A DNA stretch of 64,000 bases from Mycobacterium arosiense ATCC BAA-1401 = DSM 45069. Its GTDB lineage: Bacteria; Actinomycetota; Actinomycetes; Mycobacteriales; Mycobacteriaceae. The DNA is taken from contig NZ_MVHG01000001.1 of NCBI RefSeq assembly GCF_002086125.1, forward strand, positions 1 to 64,000. Direction: 5' to 3'. Under the pieces are notes generated by a model. It was not told the origin of the DNA. It saw only the letters and a list, made by a program, of their open reading frames with translations, and did not search any database. The position numbers and the translations under genes were made by a program. Below are positions 8,100 through 18,202 of the stretch, in pieces (position 1 is the first letter of the stretch; each line of letters starts with the position of its first letter).

Positions 8100-9774
8100 A
8101 CCCGATAGCGGTGTAGTCGAGGTCGGCGAGGCCGGCCGCGCCGAAATTGGCCAGCGTGCTGCGCACCGCGACATCCCCGGGCGACTGCGTCAGCGGAAGG
8201 CTGAATCCCTCGGCCCAGATGAGCTTGTCGACATCGTTGGCCAGTGCCCGCGCCTTGGCCGGGTCGAGTTCTTCCAGGGTGTTCTCGATGGCCGCGTCGA
8301 TCCGTTCACTGCCGATCTTGCCGAAATTACTTTCCCCGTCCGACTTGTAGATTTGGGTCAGGGCCGAGAGCGGGAATGCGTCCCCGAGCCAACCGAATTG
8401 GGCCATATCGAAAGCCCCGACGTTGATGTAATTGGTGAAAAAGCCGCTGCCGGACCGGGAGACCAGCTCGAGCTTGACCCCGATCTGGGCGAGGCTGTGC
8501 TGGGCGATCTGGGCGAACTGTCGGCTGCCCTGGGCGTCATAGAACAAATCGCGGATAACCAGCTGTCGGCCGTCCTTCTCCCGGAACTCGCCGGCCCGCT
8601 TCCAGCCCAACGCGTCGAGCTCCCGGCTGGCCGCGGCCGGATCGTAGGGAAGGACCGAGCTGTTGTCCTGATAGCCCTGCTGCCCTGCCACATAGATGTG
8701 GTTGCCCAGCGCCACCGGGCTACTGGTCAGACCGTATTGCACCACCCTGGCGATGGTCTGCCGGTCAATGCCCTTGGCCACCGCGACGCGCAGCGCCCTG
8801 TCGGACAGGATCGAGCCCGGGGCGCCGTTGAAAGTGAAGTGTGACCACGCCGGTGCGGGCGCGCGCCGGATCGAGATTCCCTTGGTGCGCTGGGCGATGG
8901 TCAGCTGGTCGATCGTGCCGACCCCGGTGGCGTCGATGGTGTTGTTCTGCAGCGCCGGCAGCCGCGCGGCATCGTCGAGCACCAGGTAGGTGATGGTGTC
9001 CAGGCGAGGCCGCGCCCCCCACCATTTCGGGTTGCGGCTCAACATGATCCGCTGGGTGGTCCGATCCAGCGAAGAGACGACGAACGGCCCGGCCGACGGG
9101 CCGGGAGCCGCCAGCTGGCCGTGGTTGAACGCCTCCGGGGTCGCCGTCATGCTCTTGGGCAGCAGCATGCCGTTGCCGGCGAACATGCCGCGCCATTCGG
9201 CGTACGGCTTGGCGAAGGTCATGATGGCCTGCCGGTCGTCGACGCCGCGGGTGACCGAGGCGACGCGGTCGGCGCCGCCGGGTCCGGCGATCTCGAAGGC
9301 CTTGTCGGCGCCGCTCAGGGCGTGGATCTGGCTGGCGATATCCTCCCAGGTGATCGGCGTGCCATCGGACCACACCGCCCTGGGGTTGATCGTGTACGTA
9401 ACCACCTGTGGCGCGGTGCCGGTGAGCTCGATGCTGGTGAAGTAGTCGGTGTCGACCGTCGTGGAGCCGTCCGGCCCGATGATGAAGGCCCGCGGCAGGG
9501 TGGCCTTCATCATCGCGGAGACGTCGGCCGAATTGCCGTCGATGTGCAAGATGTTGAAGTTCGGCGGAAATTCGGTGAGCGCCAGCCGCAGGTCACCGCC
9601 GTCTTGCAGAGTGGCCGGATCGTGCGGGTTGACGTCGCTCGTCGAGCCGATCCGCGCGTTCTGGCCCGTTTCGGGGACCAGGCTGACGGCCGGCGAGCAG
9701 CCCGACAGTGCCAGCGTCATCGCGGAGAACACCGCGGCGAAGCGGATTCCCCGACGCGCCACCCGGCTAGGCAC
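8086..9774 (-). CDS. oppA: Oligopeptide ABC transporter substrate-binding lipoprotein
   Basis: Encodes 562 residues from a GTG. The N-terminus is a lipoprotein signal peptide: basic SRVARRG, a hydrophobic stretch, then the lipobox LALSGC with the acylated Cys near residue 26. The remainder fits family-5 solute-binding proteins (SBP_bac_5), with [29 protein letters not shown] and a long C-terminal lobe. It should be anchored outside the membrane and deliver peptides to OppB/OppC. The start overlaps the end of oppD by 8 bp, so it is last in the oppBCDA operon. It corresponds to Rv1280c by position, where peptides such as glutathione have been proposed as substrates; that specificity is not readable here. 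Confidence 0.9.
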   Translation of the reverse strand: MPSRVARRGIRFAAVFSAMTLALSGCSPAVSLVPETGQNARIGSTSDVNPHDPATLQDGGDLRLALTEFPPNFNILHIDGNSADVSAMMKATLPRAFIIGPDGSTTVDTDYFTSIELTGTAPQVVTYTINPRAVWSDGTPITWEDIASQIHALSGADKAFEIAGPGGADRVASVTRGVDDRQAIMTFAKPYAEWRGMFAGNGMLLPKSMTATPEAFNHGQLAAPGPSAGPFVVSSLDRTTQRIMLSRNPKWWGARPRLDTITYLVLDDAARLPALQNNTIDATGVGTIDQLTIAQRTKGISIRRAPAPAWSHFTFNGAPGSILSDRALRVAVAKGIDRQTIARVVQYGLTSSPVALGNHIYVAGQQGYQDNSSVLPYDPAAASRELDALGWKRAGEFREKDGRQLVIRDLFYDAQGSRQFAQIAQHSLAQIGVKLELVSRSGSGFFTNYINVGAFDMAQFGWLGDAFPLSALTQIYKSDGESNFGKIGSERIDAAIENTLEELDPAKARALANDVDKLIWAEGFSLPLTQSPGDVAVRSTLANFGAAGLADLDYTAIGFTRS

Positions 9775-11602
9775 GTCTGGCCGGATCCGGTCGCGGCACC
9801 GCGTTCAGCAGCCGCCGGGTGTATTCGTGTCGCGGATCGTCGAAGACTCGGCGGCTCTCGCCCTGCTCCACGATCGAGCCGGCATACATCACCACGACGT
9901 CGTGCGCCAGGTGTTTGATAACCGAAAGATCATGGGAGACAAACAGATACGATAGGCCGAACCGCTCTTGCAGGTCCAACAGCAGGTTGATGATCCCCGC
10001 CTGGATGGATACGTCGAGCGCGGAAACCGGTTCGTCGAGCGCCAGGATCTTCGGTTGCAGCGCCAGCGCGCGGGCGATGCCAATGCGCTGCTTTTGCCCG
10101 CCGGAGAATTCGGCGGGGTAACGGAGCGCGTCGGCGCGGCGCAGGCCCACGATGTCCAGCAGCTCGGCGACGCGCGCATTGGTGTGACTCTTGTCGAACC
10201 CGTTGGCCCGCAAGGGTTCCGCCAGCAACTCGAACACCGGTAGCCGCGGGTCCAGCGACGCGACCGGGTCTTGGAACACGACCTGGATGTCGCGCCGCAG
10301 TGATCGCCTGCGCGCCGTGCTCAACGTGGTGACATCGGTGCCCAGCACTTCGATCGAACCCGATTGGGGCCCGGTGAGTTCCAGGATCTCGTGCAGGGTG
10401 GTCGACTTGCCCGAACCGGACTCCCCGACGATGCCCAGGGTGCGGCCCTGTCGCAGCTCGAAACTGACGCCGTCGACGGCGCGGATCTCACCGGCGCTGC
10501 GGCGCAACACGCCCTTCGTCAGCCGGTAGGTCTTGGTCAGGTCGCGCACCGCAACCACCACCGAGGTGTCGGCCGATCCCGCTTGAGGGGCTTCGGTGCT
10601 CACTCCGTAGATGTCCGCGGCGCTTCGGCCGTCAACCCGCTCGGTGCGGATGCAGGCCGCCCCGTGATCGGTGCCGACGGGAAGCAATTCCGGCTCCTCG
10701 AGCCGGCATTCGTCGATGGCCAGCGGACAGCGCGGCGCGAACGGGCAGCCGGGATCCAGGCCGACCAGCGACGGCGGCGCCCCGGGGATCGGCACCAGCC
10801 TGGTGCCCTGGGCGGCGTCGAGTCGCGGCACCGAACCCAGCAGCCCGACGGTGTAGGGCATGCGCCGATCCCGGTACAGCGTTAACACATCGGCTGATTC
10901 GACGATCCGCCCGGCATACATCACCAGCGCCCGGTCGGCGAACTCGGCGACCACACCGAGGTCGTGGGTGATGATGAGCACCCCGGCGCCGGTGATGTCG
11001 CGGGCCGTCTTGAGCACCTCGAGGATCTGCGCCTGCACCGTCACATCGAGCGCGGTGGTCGGCTCGTCGCAGATCAACAGGTCCGGGTCGTTGGCGATCG
11101 CGATCGCGATCACCACCCGCTGCCGCTCGCCGCCGGACAGCTCATGGGGGAACGCGCGGGCGCGCCGTTGCGGCTGGGCGATTCCCACCAGCTCGAGCAG
11201 TTCCACCGCACGCCTGCGGGCGGCCTTCTTGCCCACCCGGGGCTGATGGATCTCGATCGCCTCGGCGATCTGATCGCCGACGGTGTAGACCGGCGTCAGC
11301 GCCGACATCGGGTCCTGGAACACCATGCCGACCGTCTTGCCGCGAAAGCGCGACATGGCGTCGTCGCCGAGGCCCAGCAGTTCGGTGCCGTGCAACCGGA
11401 CCGAGCCGCGCACTTGCGCGTATTCGGGCAACAGGCCGATCGCCGCCATGGCCGAAACGGACTTCCCGGAACCGGATTCGCCGACCATCGCGACGACCTC
11501 TCCCGGTTCGATGCGGTAGCTGATGCCGCGCACGGCGGTCACCGGCGCGCCGCCGGCTCCGAAGGTGACGGCCAAGTCGGTCACCTCGAGCAGCCCGCTC
11601 AT
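9767..11602 (-). CDS. oppD: Oligopeptide ABC transporter, fused tandem ATPase (OppD-OppF type)
   Basis: The true start is ATG 11602, giving [14 protein letters not shown] and 611 residues; upstream frame extension overlies oppC and is spurious. Two complete ABC domains are fused. Domain 1 has GESGSGKS (41-48), signature LSGGERQR and Walker [13 protein letters not shown]. Domain 2 has a second GESGSGKST, signature FSGGQKQR and Walker [13 protein letters not shown]. Between them lies an oligopeptide-type C-terminal extension with GCPFAPRCP and later cysteines, which in this family can bind an Fe-S cluster. One polypeptide therefore supplies both ATPase halves. Its ATGA start overlaps the oppC stop. 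Confidence 0.92.
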   Translation of the reverse strand: MSGLLEVTDLAVTFGAGGAPVTAVRGISYRIEPGEVVAMVGESGSGKSVSAMAAIGLLPEYAQVRGSVRLHGTELLGLGDDAMSRFRGKTVGMVFQDPMSALTPVYTVGDQIAEAIEIHQPRVGKKAARRRAVELLELVGIAQPQRRARAFPHELSGGERQRVVIAIAIANDPDLLICDEPTTALDVTVQAQILEVLKTARDITGAGVLIITHDLGVVAEFADRALVMYAGRIVESADVLTLYRDRRMPYTVGLLGSVPRLDAAQGTRLVPIPGAPPSLVGLDPGCPFAPRCPLAIDECRLEEPELLPVGTDHGAACIRTERVDGRSAADIYGVSTEAPQAGSADTSVVVAVRDLTKTYRLTKGVLRRSAGEIRAVDGVSFELRQGRTLGIVGESGSGKSTTLHEILELTGPQSGSIEVLGTDVTTLSTARRRSLRRDIQVVFQDPVASLDPRLPVFELLAEPLRANGFDKSHTNARVAELLDIVGLRRADALRYPAEFSGGQKQRIGIARALALQPKILALDEPVSALDVSIQAGIINLLLDLQERFGLSYLFVSHDLSVIKHLAHDVVVMYAGSIVEQGESRRVFDDPRHEYTRRLLNAVPRPDPARRA

Positions 11603-12534
11603 CGGCCCCCACCCCGCAACCCCGCGCTGCCGGGGTCGAGCGCGTCGCGCAACCCGTCGCCGGTGAGGTTGGCGCACACCAGGATCAGCACCAGCACGCC
11701 CGCGGGAAACAGAAACACCCACGGAAAGGTGGTCGCCGATTGGGTGCCGTTGGCGATCAACGTTCCCAGCGACACGTCCGGCGGCTGGATGCCGAAACCC
11801 AAAAAGCTCAGGCCGGTTTCGGCCAGGATGGCCGAGGCGACGTTGAGCGCGGCGTCGATGATCAGGATGGAAGCCACATTCGGCACCACGTGGCCGATGA
11901 TGATGCGACGGCTCGATACCCCCATATACCGCGCAGCCCGGATGAATTCGCGTTCCCGCAGACTCATGGTCATGCCGCGCACCATGCGTGAACTGACCAT
12001 CCACCCGAACCCGGCCAAGAGCAACACCAGCATCAACACGTTGGCCGAGGTCTTGATGCGCGGCGTCACGATGGCGATGAGGATGAAGCTGGGCACCACC
12101 AACAGCAGGTCGACCACCCACATCAGCGCACGGTCGCGCCAGCCACCGAAATAGCCTGAGATCGACCCGACCGTGGCGGCGATGCCGGTGGAGATCACCG
12201 CGACGCACACGCCGATCAGCATCGACTTCTGCATGCCGCGCAGGATTTGCGCCAACAGGTCCTGACCCAGCGCGTTGGTGCCCAGCCAGTGCCGCGCGTT
12301 CGGCGGCTGCAGCAGCGCGGTGAAATCGAGGTCTTCGTAGGAGTACGGCAACACTGCGGGCAGCGCGTAGCAGCCGACGAACAACCCAACCAGCAGCGTC
12401 AGCGAGGCCACCGCCAACCGGTTGCGGCCAAACCGCCGAAGCACCAGGGCGCGCCGCGAGGCGAAGTCGGTGACCTCGTGACCCGAAAAGCCGTGGGCGC
12501 CATCGATATCCGGTGCGGGGGTGGCGGGGGTCAT
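11599..12534 (-). CDS. oppC: Oligopeptide ABC transporter permease OppC
   Basis: Encodes 311 residues with about six hydrophobic segments. The BPD_transp_1 EAA loop is visible in [20 protein letters not shown]. The N-terminus is the longer cytoplasmic form typical of OppC (OppC_N), followed by a first helix [18 protein letters not shown]. It pairs with OppB to form the channel through the inner membrane. The start is an ATGA overlap with the oppB stop, and the stop overlaps the oppD start in the same way, so expression is coupled along the operon. Confidence 0.9.
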   Translation of the reverse strand: MTPATPAPDIDGAHGFSGHEVTDFASRRALVLRRFGRNRLAVASLTLLVGLFVGCYALPAVLPYSYEDLDFTALLQPPNARHWLGTNALGQDLLAQILRGMQKSMLIGVCVAVISTGIAATVGSISGYFGGWRDRALMWVVDLLLVVPSFILIAIVTPRIKTSANVLMLVLLLAGFGWMVSSRMVRGMTMSLREREFIRAARYMGVSSRRIIIGHVVPNVASILIIDAALNVASAILAETGLSFLGFGIQPPDVSLGTLIANGTQSATTFPWVFLFPAGVLVLILVCANLTGDGLRDALDPGSAGLRGGGR

Positions 12535-13508
12535 GACACCCGCACCCGTGGATCAAGAGCCGCGTAGAACACGTCCGAGAGCAGACCTGCCAGCAACACC
12601 ACCGCACCGGAGAACAGGGTGATCGCCGCGATGATGTTGGTGTCCTGAGTCGCGATGCCCTGCACCAGCCATTCGCCCATGCCGTGCCAGCCGAAGATCT
12701 TCTCCACGAACACCGCTCCGGTGACCAGGCCGGCCACCCCGTAGGCGAACAGGGTGGCCAGCGGGATCAGTGCGGTCCGCAGCCCGTGCTTTACCAGCGC
12801 CCGCCGGCGGGTCAGCCCTTTGGCACGGGCGGTGCGAATGAAATCCTGGCCCAGGACGTCGAGCATCGCGTTGCGTTGGTATCGGCTGTAGCCGGCCGCA
12901 GCGGCCAGCGCCAGGGTCAGCGACGGCAGGACCAGGTGCCGCAACCGGTCGAGCAGTTGAGCGCCGACCCCGGCGGTCACCCCCGGTGAAGTCTCCCCGG
13001 TGTAGTCGAAAACGTGGATGCCCAACACCCAGTTCGCCCGCAGCGCACCAAGGATCAGCAGGCTGGCGATCACGAATGTCGGGGTGCTGAGCACCAGCAG
13101 CGCCACCATGGTGACGACGCGATCGCTGAGCCGATACTGCCGAATGGCGCCCCACGCGCCGGCCGCGATGCCCAGGACGGTGCCCGCCAGCGAACCGATG
13201 ACGAGCAGGCGCAGGGTGACTCCGACGCGACGCCACAGTGTGGTCCCGACGGGCTGCCCGGTGACCGTCTTGCCGAAGTCGCCGCGGACGGCGTGTGACG
13301 CCCAGTGCGCGTAGCGGATCGGTATCGCCTCGTCTAGGCCGAGCGAGTGGGCTTTGGCATCGATCACGGCCTGCGGCGGCCGCGGGCTGCGCTGCAGCAG
13401 GCTGTCGAGTGGCCTGAAGGCCACCGACGTCAGGCAGAACGTGAGAAACGATGCCAGCGCCAGCAGCGCCACGTAGTTGAGCAACCGGCGTGCCAAAAAC
13501 CGAGTCAT
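12531..13508 (-). CDS. oppB: Oligopeptide ABC transporter permease OppB
   Basis: ATG 13508, giving [20 protein letters not shown], is the best start because the N-terminus then begins with the conserved cytoplasmic-to-first-helix segment of OppB; the frame is open upstream but the extension is not hydrophobic or conserved-looking. Length is 325 residues. The EAA loop [20 protein letters not shown] and the C-terminal [20 protein letters not shown] are typical of dipeptide/oligopeptide permeases. It is the first gene of the oppBCDA operon and is divergent from canA, with about 210 bp between them that should hold both promoters. Confidence 0.9.
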   Translation of the reverse strand: MTRFLARRLLNYVALLALASFLTFCLTSVAFRPLDSLLQRSPRPPQAVIDAKAHSLGLDEAIPIRYAHWASHAVRGDFGKTVTGQPVGTTLWRRVGVTLRLLVIGSLAGTVLGIAAGAWGAIRQYRLSDRVVTMVALLVLSTPTFVIASLLILGALRANWVLGIHVFDYTGETSPGVTAGVGAQLLDRLRHLVLPSLTLALAAAAGYSRYQRNAMLDVLGQDFIRTARAKGLTRRRALVKHGLRTALIPLATLFAYGVAGLVTGAVFVEKIFGWHGMGEWLVQGIATQDTNIIAAITLFSGAVVLLAGLLSDVFYAALDPRVRVS

Positions 13509-13643
13509 GCCCGTCCGCACACCCCACGTCGCATTGGGACAGGCTATCGAGCCGGCGGCACAGCGTCGCGCGTTGCGGCGTCCGGCGCGCTCGGTCGCCT
13601 TTCGATCCGGTTGATTCTCACGGGTGAATCGCGTGTGATCGGT

Positions 13644-13652
13644 TGTTAGGAT
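13644..13652 (+). promoter_or_regulatory. Candidate extended -10 promoter for canA
   Basis: TGT precedes TAGGAT (13647-13652), the extended -10 form used by mycobacterial sigma-A. No good -35 is present. The start of canA is about 70 bases downstream. Confidence 0.35.
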
Positions 13653-13720
13653 CCACCGCGGCACCGGGCCGTGCAGCAAACGCATACGTATCGGGCCGCG
13701 ACACTCCCAAGGAGGCTGGT

Positions 13721-14212
13721 GTGACGGTTACCGATGATTACCTGGCCAATAACACCGACTATGCGAGCACCTTCAAAGGGCCACTGCCGATGCCGCCGGC
13801 CAAACATGTCGCGGTCGTCGCCTGCATGGATGCCCGGCTCGATGTCTATCGCATGCTCGGGCTCAACGAGGGGGAGTCCCACGTCATCCGCAACGCCGGC
13901 GGGGTCGTCACCGACGACGTCGTCCGCTCGCTGGCCATCAGCCAGCGGTTGCTGGGAACGCGGGAGATCATCCTGATTCACCACACCGACTGCGGCATGC
14001 TCACCTTCACCGACGACGACTTCAAGCGCGGCATCCAGGAGGAGACGGGCATCAAGCCCTGGTGGGCGGCCGAGGCGTTCGGCGACCCCGCCGAGGACGT
14101 CCGGCAGTCGCTGCGCCGCCTGGAGGCCAGCCCGTTCGTCACCAAGCACGTCTCCGCGCGCGGATTCGTGTTCGACGTGGCCACCGGCAAACTCAACGAG
14201 GTGACGCTCTAG
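13721..14212 (+). CDS. canA: Beta-class carbonic anhydrase
   Basis: GTG 13721 is chosen because AAGGAGG lies at 13709-13715 and gives 163 residues, the length I recall for Rv1284. Zn ligands and the catalytic dyad are visible: C35, D37 and R39 in ACMDARL, and H88 and C91 in HHTDCGM. The enzyme interconverts CO2 and bicarbonate in the cytosol, supplying bicarbonate to carboxylases and buffering pH. It stands alone, divergent from oppB, and converges with the thioesterase gene with only 3 bp between the two stops. Confidence 0.92.
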   Translation: MTVTDDYLANNTDYASTFKGPLPMPPAKHVAVVACMDARLDVYRMLGLNEGESHVIRNAGGVVTDDVVRSLAISQRLLGTREIILIHHTDCGMLTFTDDDFKRGIQEETGIKPWWAAEAFGDPAEDVRQSLRRLEASPFVTKHVSARGFVFDVATGKLNEVTL

Positions 14213-14215
14213 CCG

Positions 14216-14656
14216 TCAGCCGACCTTGTAGGTCGCCAGCGCCTTGGCGACCAGCGTCCCCTCCGCGTCGACGATCTCGGCCTCGCAGTTGACCAGCGAG
14301 CGGCCGCGCCGCAGCGCCCGGCCGACGCCGATAACGTCGGTGGCCCGGGCCGGGGCGATGAAGTCCAGCGCCATGGAGACGGTCACGCCCCGCAATTCGG
14401 GTGGCGCCTGCGTTCCGCACCACGCCGCCGCCATGACGGTGAGATCGGCGAGCGTGGCGATGGCGCCGCCGTGGACCATGTCGCCGATGGTCACGTTGGA
14501 CGGGTCCCAGGGCAACCGCAGCCGCACCTCGTCGTCTTCGAGCCGGTCGGCGACGATGCCCAGCTTGACCACGAATGGGGATTGGGGGAGGAACTGCGCG
14601 ATGACGTCGCGACCGCTCGGTGTGGCTGTTCCGGCGGGTTGAGGGGTGGCAGTCAT
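14216..14656 (-). CDS. PaaI-like hotdog-fold acyl-CoA thioesterase
   Basis: From ATG 14656 (start TATPQPAG) the protein has 146 residues, normal for single-domain hotdog thioesterases. The signature VHGGAIATLADLTVMAAAW marks the catalytic loop and central helix of the 4HBT/PaaI family; Asp in LADL and the HGG are the usual active-site and CoA-contact residues. VSMALDFIAPARATDVIGVG is the following strand pair. An upstream in-frame start would add 29 residues without family features. Natural substrate unknown. It converges on canA and faces away from cysD. Confidence 0.8.
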   Translation of the reverse strand: MTATPQPAGTATPSGRDVIAQFLPQSPFVVKLGIVADRLEDDEVRLRLPWDPSNVTIGDMVHGGAIATLADLTVMAAAWCGTQAPPELRGVTVSMALDFIAPARATDVIGVGRALRRGRSLVNCEAEIVDAEGTLVAKALATYKVG

Positions 14657-14770
14657 CCGTCCATGCTTTCGCACCGTCACCGGCCACAAAAGTACCGCCA
14701 CGCCTGTTGACGCGATGTGTCCTGTGGCCGGCGCGCGCGCCACCGGCCCGGCGGCTCGTCATACCCGCGG

Positions 14771-14813
14771 TTGACAGCGCCAGCGGCGAGCTGGTCTCAT
14801 ATGTTGTTAAGAT
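14771..14813 (+). promoter_or_regulatory. Candidate promoter region of cysD-cysNC
   Basis: A perfect TTGACA is at 14771-14776, with a weak -10 (TCTCAT, 14795-14800) 18 bp later and a better -10 (TAAGAT, 14808-14813) further on. The spacing is not ideal for either, so the start site is uncertain. The leader to cysD is 50-70 bases. Confidence 0.35.
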
Positions 14814-14871
14814 GCCAAACTTGGTCAGTTCTACCAGATTTAGCCCAGGGAAGCGTTTATTCGAGGAGGCT

Positions 14872-15801
14872 ATGACCGGTGATCTGAAGGTTGCCCCGGC
14901 CGCCGGGCAGTACGAGTTGAGCCATCTGCGCTCGCTGGAGGCCGAGGCGATCCACATCATTCGCGAGGTGGCCGCGGAGTTCGAGCGGCCGGTGCTGCTG
15001 TTCTCGGGCGGTAAGGATTCCATCGTCATGCTGCACCTCGCGCTGCGGGCGTTCCGTCCCGGGCGGTTGCCCTTCCCGGTGATGCATGTCGACACCGGGC
15101 ACAACTTCGACGAGGTGATCGCGACCCGTGACGAGTTGGTCGCCGAGCACGGTGTGCGCCTGGTGATCGCCTCGGTCCAGGACGACATCGACGCCGGGCG
15201 GGTCGTCGAGCCCCGCCAGGGGCGGAACTCGATTCAGACTGTGACCCTGCTGCGCGCCATCCGGGAGAACAAGTTCGATGCCGCCTTCGGGGGAGCGCGC
15301 CGCGACGAGGAGAAGGCCCGCGCCAAGGAACGCGTCTTCAGCTTGCGCGACGAGTTCGGCCAATGGGATCCCAAGGCGCAGCGGCCCGAGCTGTGGAACC
15401 TGTACAACGGCCGGCACCACAAGGGTGAGCATATCCGGGTGTTCCCGTTGTCCAACTGGACCGAGTTCGACATCTGGTCCTACATCGGCGCCGAGCACAT
15501 CGCGCTGCCGTCGATCTATTACGCGCACCGGCGCAAGGTGTTTCGTCGCGACGGCATGCTGCTGGCGGTAGACCGCAACATGAAACCGGGCGACGACGAG
15601 CCGGTGTTCGAGGCGACGGTTCGGTTCCGCACCGTCGGCGACGTCACGTGCACCGGGTGCGTGGAATCGCAGGCCGCCACGGTGGACGAGGTCATCGCCG
15701 AAACCGCGGTGTCCCGGCTCACCGAACGCGGGGCCACCCGGGCCGACGACCGCATCTCGGAGGCGGGCATGGAAGACCGTAAACGGCAGGGATACTTCTG
15801 A
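14872..15801 (+). CDS. cysD: Sulfate adenylyltransferase small subunit
   Basis: ATG 14872 follows GAGGAGG (14863-14869) and gives 309 residues, slightly shorter than the M. tuberculosis form. The PP-loop ATP-pyrophosphatase motif is SGGKDS (45-50). Further family segments are FPVMHVDTGHNFDEV, RRDEEKARAKERVFSLRDEFGQWDP and the C-terminal RMSEAGMEDRKRQGYF-like tail (here RISEAGMEDRKRQGYF). It joins ATP and sulfate to make APS, driven by GTP hydrolysis in CysN. Its stop overlaps the cysN start (TGATG at 15799-15803), giving tight coupling with the partner subunit. Confidence 0.93.
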   Translation: MTGDLKVAPAAGQYELSHLRSLEAEAIHIIREVAAEFERPVLLFSGGKDSIVMLHLALRAFRPGRLPFPVMHVDTGHNFDEVIATRDELVAEHGVRLVIASVQDDIDAGRVVEPRQGRNSIQTVTLLRAIRENKFDAAFGGARRDEEKARAKERVFSLRDEFGQWDPKAQRPELWNLYNGRHHKGEHIRVFPLSNWTEFDIWSYIGAEHIALPSIYYAHRRKVFRRDGMLLAVDRNMKPGDDEPVFEATVRFRTVGDVTCTGCVESQAATVDEVIAETAVSRLTERGATRADDRISEAGMEDRKRQGYF

Positions 15802-17642
15802 TGACAACGCTTTTGCGGCTCGCGACCGCGGGTTCGGTCGACGATGGCAAGTCCACGCTGATCGGCCGCCTGCTGTATGACTCCAAGGCCGTGATGGAAG
15901 ACCAGTGGGCCGCGGTGGAACAGACGTCCAAGGACCGCGGCCACGACTACACCGACCTGGCGCTGGTGACCGACGGCCTGCGGGCGGAGCGCGAACAGGG
16001 CATCACGATCGACGTCGCCTACCGCTACTTCGCCACTCCCAAGCGCAAATTCATCATCGCCGACACCCCCGGCCACATCCAGTACACCCGCAACATGGTG
16101 ACCGGCGCGTCGACCGCGCAACTGGTGATCGTGCTTGTCGACGCGCGGCATGGCTTGCTGGAGCAGTCGCGCCGGCATGCCTTCCTGGCGTCGCTGCTGG
16201 GCATCCAGCACATCGTGCTCGCGGTCAACAAGATGGACCTCATCGGTTGGGACAGAGAAAAATTCGAGGCGATCCGGGACGAATTCCACGCTTTCGCGGC
16301 ACGCCTGGACGTGCACGACGTGGCCACCATTCCGTTGTCGGCGCTGCATGGCGACAACGTGGTGACCAAGTCCGACCAGACACCCTGGTACGAGGGCCCG
16401 GCGTTGCTGTCACACCTCGAAGAGGTGTACATCGCCGGTGACCGCAACCTAATCGACGTGCGGTTCCCGGTCCAGTACGTCATCCGCCCGCACACCCGCG
16501 AACACCAGGACCACCGCAGCTACGCCGGCACGGTCGCCAGCGGGGTCATGCGGCCGAACGACGAAGTGGTGGTGCTGCCGGTCGGCAAGCGCAGCCGGAT
16601 CACCGCGATAGACGGGCCGTATGGTCCGGTGCAAGAAGCCTTTCCGCCGATGGCCGTGTCGCTGACCCTGGCCGACGAGATCGACATCTCGCGCGGGGAC
16701 CTGATCGCCCGCACCCATAATCAGCCCAGGGTCGCGCAGGAGTTCGACGCGACGGTGTGCTGGATGGCCGACAATGCGGCGCTCGAGCCCGGCCGCGACT
16801 ACGTCATCAAGCACACCACCCGGACCACGCACGCGAAGGTGACCGCGCTCGACTACCGGCTGGACGTCAACACCCTGCATCGCGACAAGAGCGCAACGGC
16901 GTTGCGGCTCAACGAACTCGGCCGCATTTCGCTGCGCACCCAGGTGCCGCTGCTGCTCGACGAGTACACCCGCAACTCCAGCACCGGCTCGTTTATCCTC
17001 ATCGACCCGCACACCAACGGCACGGTGGCGGCCGGCATGGTGCTGCGCGACGCTTCGGCGCAGTCAGCGAGCCCGAACACCGTGCGGCACAAGTCATCCG
17101 CCATCGCCGAGGCGCGGCCCCGGGGTAAAACGGTGTGGTTCACCGGCTTGTCCGGGTCCGGCAAGTCGCCGGTGGCGATGATTGTCGAGCAAAAGCTGCT
17201 CGAGAAGGGTTCTGCGGCATACGTTCTCGACGGCGACAACCTGAGGCACGGTTTGAACGCCGACTTGGGCTTTTCCATGGCGGACCGGGCCGAAAACCTG
17301 CGCCGGCTGGCGCACGTGGCGGCGCTGCTCGCCGACTGCGGCAACGTCGTGCTGGTACCGGCGATCAGTCCGCTGACCGAACAACGCGAACTGGCGCGCC
17401 AAGTGCACGCCGACGCCGGCTTCGACTTCATCGAGGTGTTTTGCGACACCCCGATCGAGGAGTGCGAAAAGCGTGATCCCAAGGGCCTGTACGCCAAAGC
17501 CCGGGCGGGCGAGATCACCCAGTTCACCGGCATCGACAGCCCGTATCAGCCACCGGTACACCCCGATCTGCGCCTGACCCCGGACGGTACCGTCGAGGAG
17601 CAGGCACAGCGGGTCATCGACCTGCTCGAATCACGCGGGTAG
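15801..17642 (+). CDS. cysN: Bifunctional sulfate adenylyltransferase GTPase subunit / APS kinase
   Basis: Encodes 613 residues. The N-terminal GTPase shows GSVDDGKS (11-18), DTPGH (88-92) and NKMD (143-146), followed by EF-Tu-like beta-barrel domains. From about residue 440 a fused CysC (APS kinase) domain follows: GLSGSGKS P-loop (449-456), YVLDGDNLRHGLN, EVFCDTPIEECEKRDPKGLY, and the C-terminal LRLTPDGTVEEQA. It converts sulfate to APS with CysD and then APS to PAPS. Odd point: the residue after the P-loop serine is Pro (457), where Ser or Thr is normal. The fusion is usual in mycobacteria. Confidence 0.93.
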   Translation: MTTLLRLATAGSVDDGKSTLIGRLLYDSKAVMEDQWAAVEQTSKDRGHDYTDLALVTDGLRAEREQGITIDVAYRYFATPKRKFIIADTPGHIQYTRNMVTGASTAQLVIVLVDARHGLLEQSRRHAFLASLLGIQHIVLAVNKMDLIGWDREKFEAIRDEFHAFAARLDVHDVATIPLSALHGDNVVTKSDQTPWYEGPALLSHLEEVYIAGDRNLIDVRFPVQYVIRPHTREHQDHRSYAGTVASGVMRPNDEVVVLPVGKRSRITAIDGPYGPVQEAFPPMAVSLTLADEIDISRGDLIARTHNQPRVAQEFDATVCWMADNAALEPGRDYVIKHTTRTTHAKVTALDYRLDVNTLHRDKSATALRLNELGRISLRTQVPLLLDEYTRNSSTGSFILIDPHTNGTVAAGMVLRDASAQSASPNTVRHKSSAIAEARPRGKTVWFTGLSGSGKSPVAMIVEQKLLEKGSAAYVLDGDNLRHGLNADLGFSMADRAENLRRLAHVAALLADCGNVVLVPAISPLTEQRELARQVHADAGFDFIEVFCDTPIEECEKRDPKGLYAKARAGEITQFTGIDSPYQPPVHPDLRLTPDGTVEEQAQRVIDLLESRG

Positions 17643-17670
17643 CACGCCGGATCAGCCAGGCTGCACCGAA

Positions 17671-17693
17671 ATTGTGCCTCCGAGTGGCACAAT
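17671..17693. promoter_or_regulatory. Candidate Rrf2 operator (inverted repeat) overlapping a -10 box
   Basis: ATTGTGCC (17671-17678) and GGCACAAT (17686-17693) form a perfect 8-bp inverted repeat with a 7-bp spacer, 7 bp before the regulator's GTG. The right arm contains CACAAT, placed to act as a -10 for a nearly leaderless start. Autorepression is inferred. Confidence 0.6.
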
Positions 17694-17700
17694 CCTGTGA

Positions 17701-18186
17701 GTGCGCATGTCGGCGAAGGCGGAGTATGCCGTGCGGGCGATGATTCAGCTCGCCACGGTGCCGGACGGAACGCTGGTCAAAACCGACGACCTGGCCCAGG
17801 CCCAGGGCATCCCGCCGCAGTTTCTCGTCGACATCCTGACCAACCTGCGCACCGACCGGCTGGTGCGAAGCCACCGAGGCCGCGAAGGCGGCTACGAATT
17901 GGCCCGACCCGGCAAAGACATCAGCATCGCCGACGTGCTGCGCTGCATCGACGGGCCGTTGGCCAGCGTCCGTGACATCGGGCTGGGCGACCTACCGTAT
18001 TCCGGGCCGACTGCGGCGCTCACCGACGTCTGGCGCGCTCTGCGGGCCAGCATGCGTTCGGTGCTCGAAGAAACGACCCTGGCGGACGTCGCCACCGGTG
18101 GCCTGCCCAAGCACGTGGTGCAACTGGCCAACGACTATCGCAGGCAGGAAAGCCAGCGACACGGAACGGCGCGCACCGGCGACTGA
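17701..18186 (+). CDS. Rrf2-family transcriptional regulator
   Basis: Encodes 161 residues. The N-terminal winged helix is typical of Rrf2: [16 protein letters not shown], then [23 protein letters not shown] for the recognition region and [13 protein letters not shown] for the wing. The family often binds an Fe-S cluster through three cysteines after the wing; here only one Cys (in VLRCIDGPL) is present, so cluster sensing by the usual ligands is unlikely. GTG 17701 or ATG 17707 may start it. It lies 58 bp after cysNC on the same strand, suggesting control of sulfur metabolism, as proposed for Rv1287; this is inference from position. Confidence 0.85.
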   Translation: MRMSAKAEYAVRAMIQLATVPDGTLVKTDDLAQAQGIPPQFLVDILTNLRTDRLVRSHRGREGGYELARPGKDISIADVLRCIDGPLASVRDIGLGDLPYSGPTAALTDVWRALRASMRSVLEETTLADVATGGLPKHVVQLANDYRRQESQRHGTARTGD

Positions 18187-18202
18187 GCGAGAACTTATCC
18201 GT

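Noticed and set aside
11603..12607. Upstream extension of the oppD frame
   Set aside because: It lies over oppC in another frame; ATG 11602 overlaps the oppC stop and starts a normal ABC domain.
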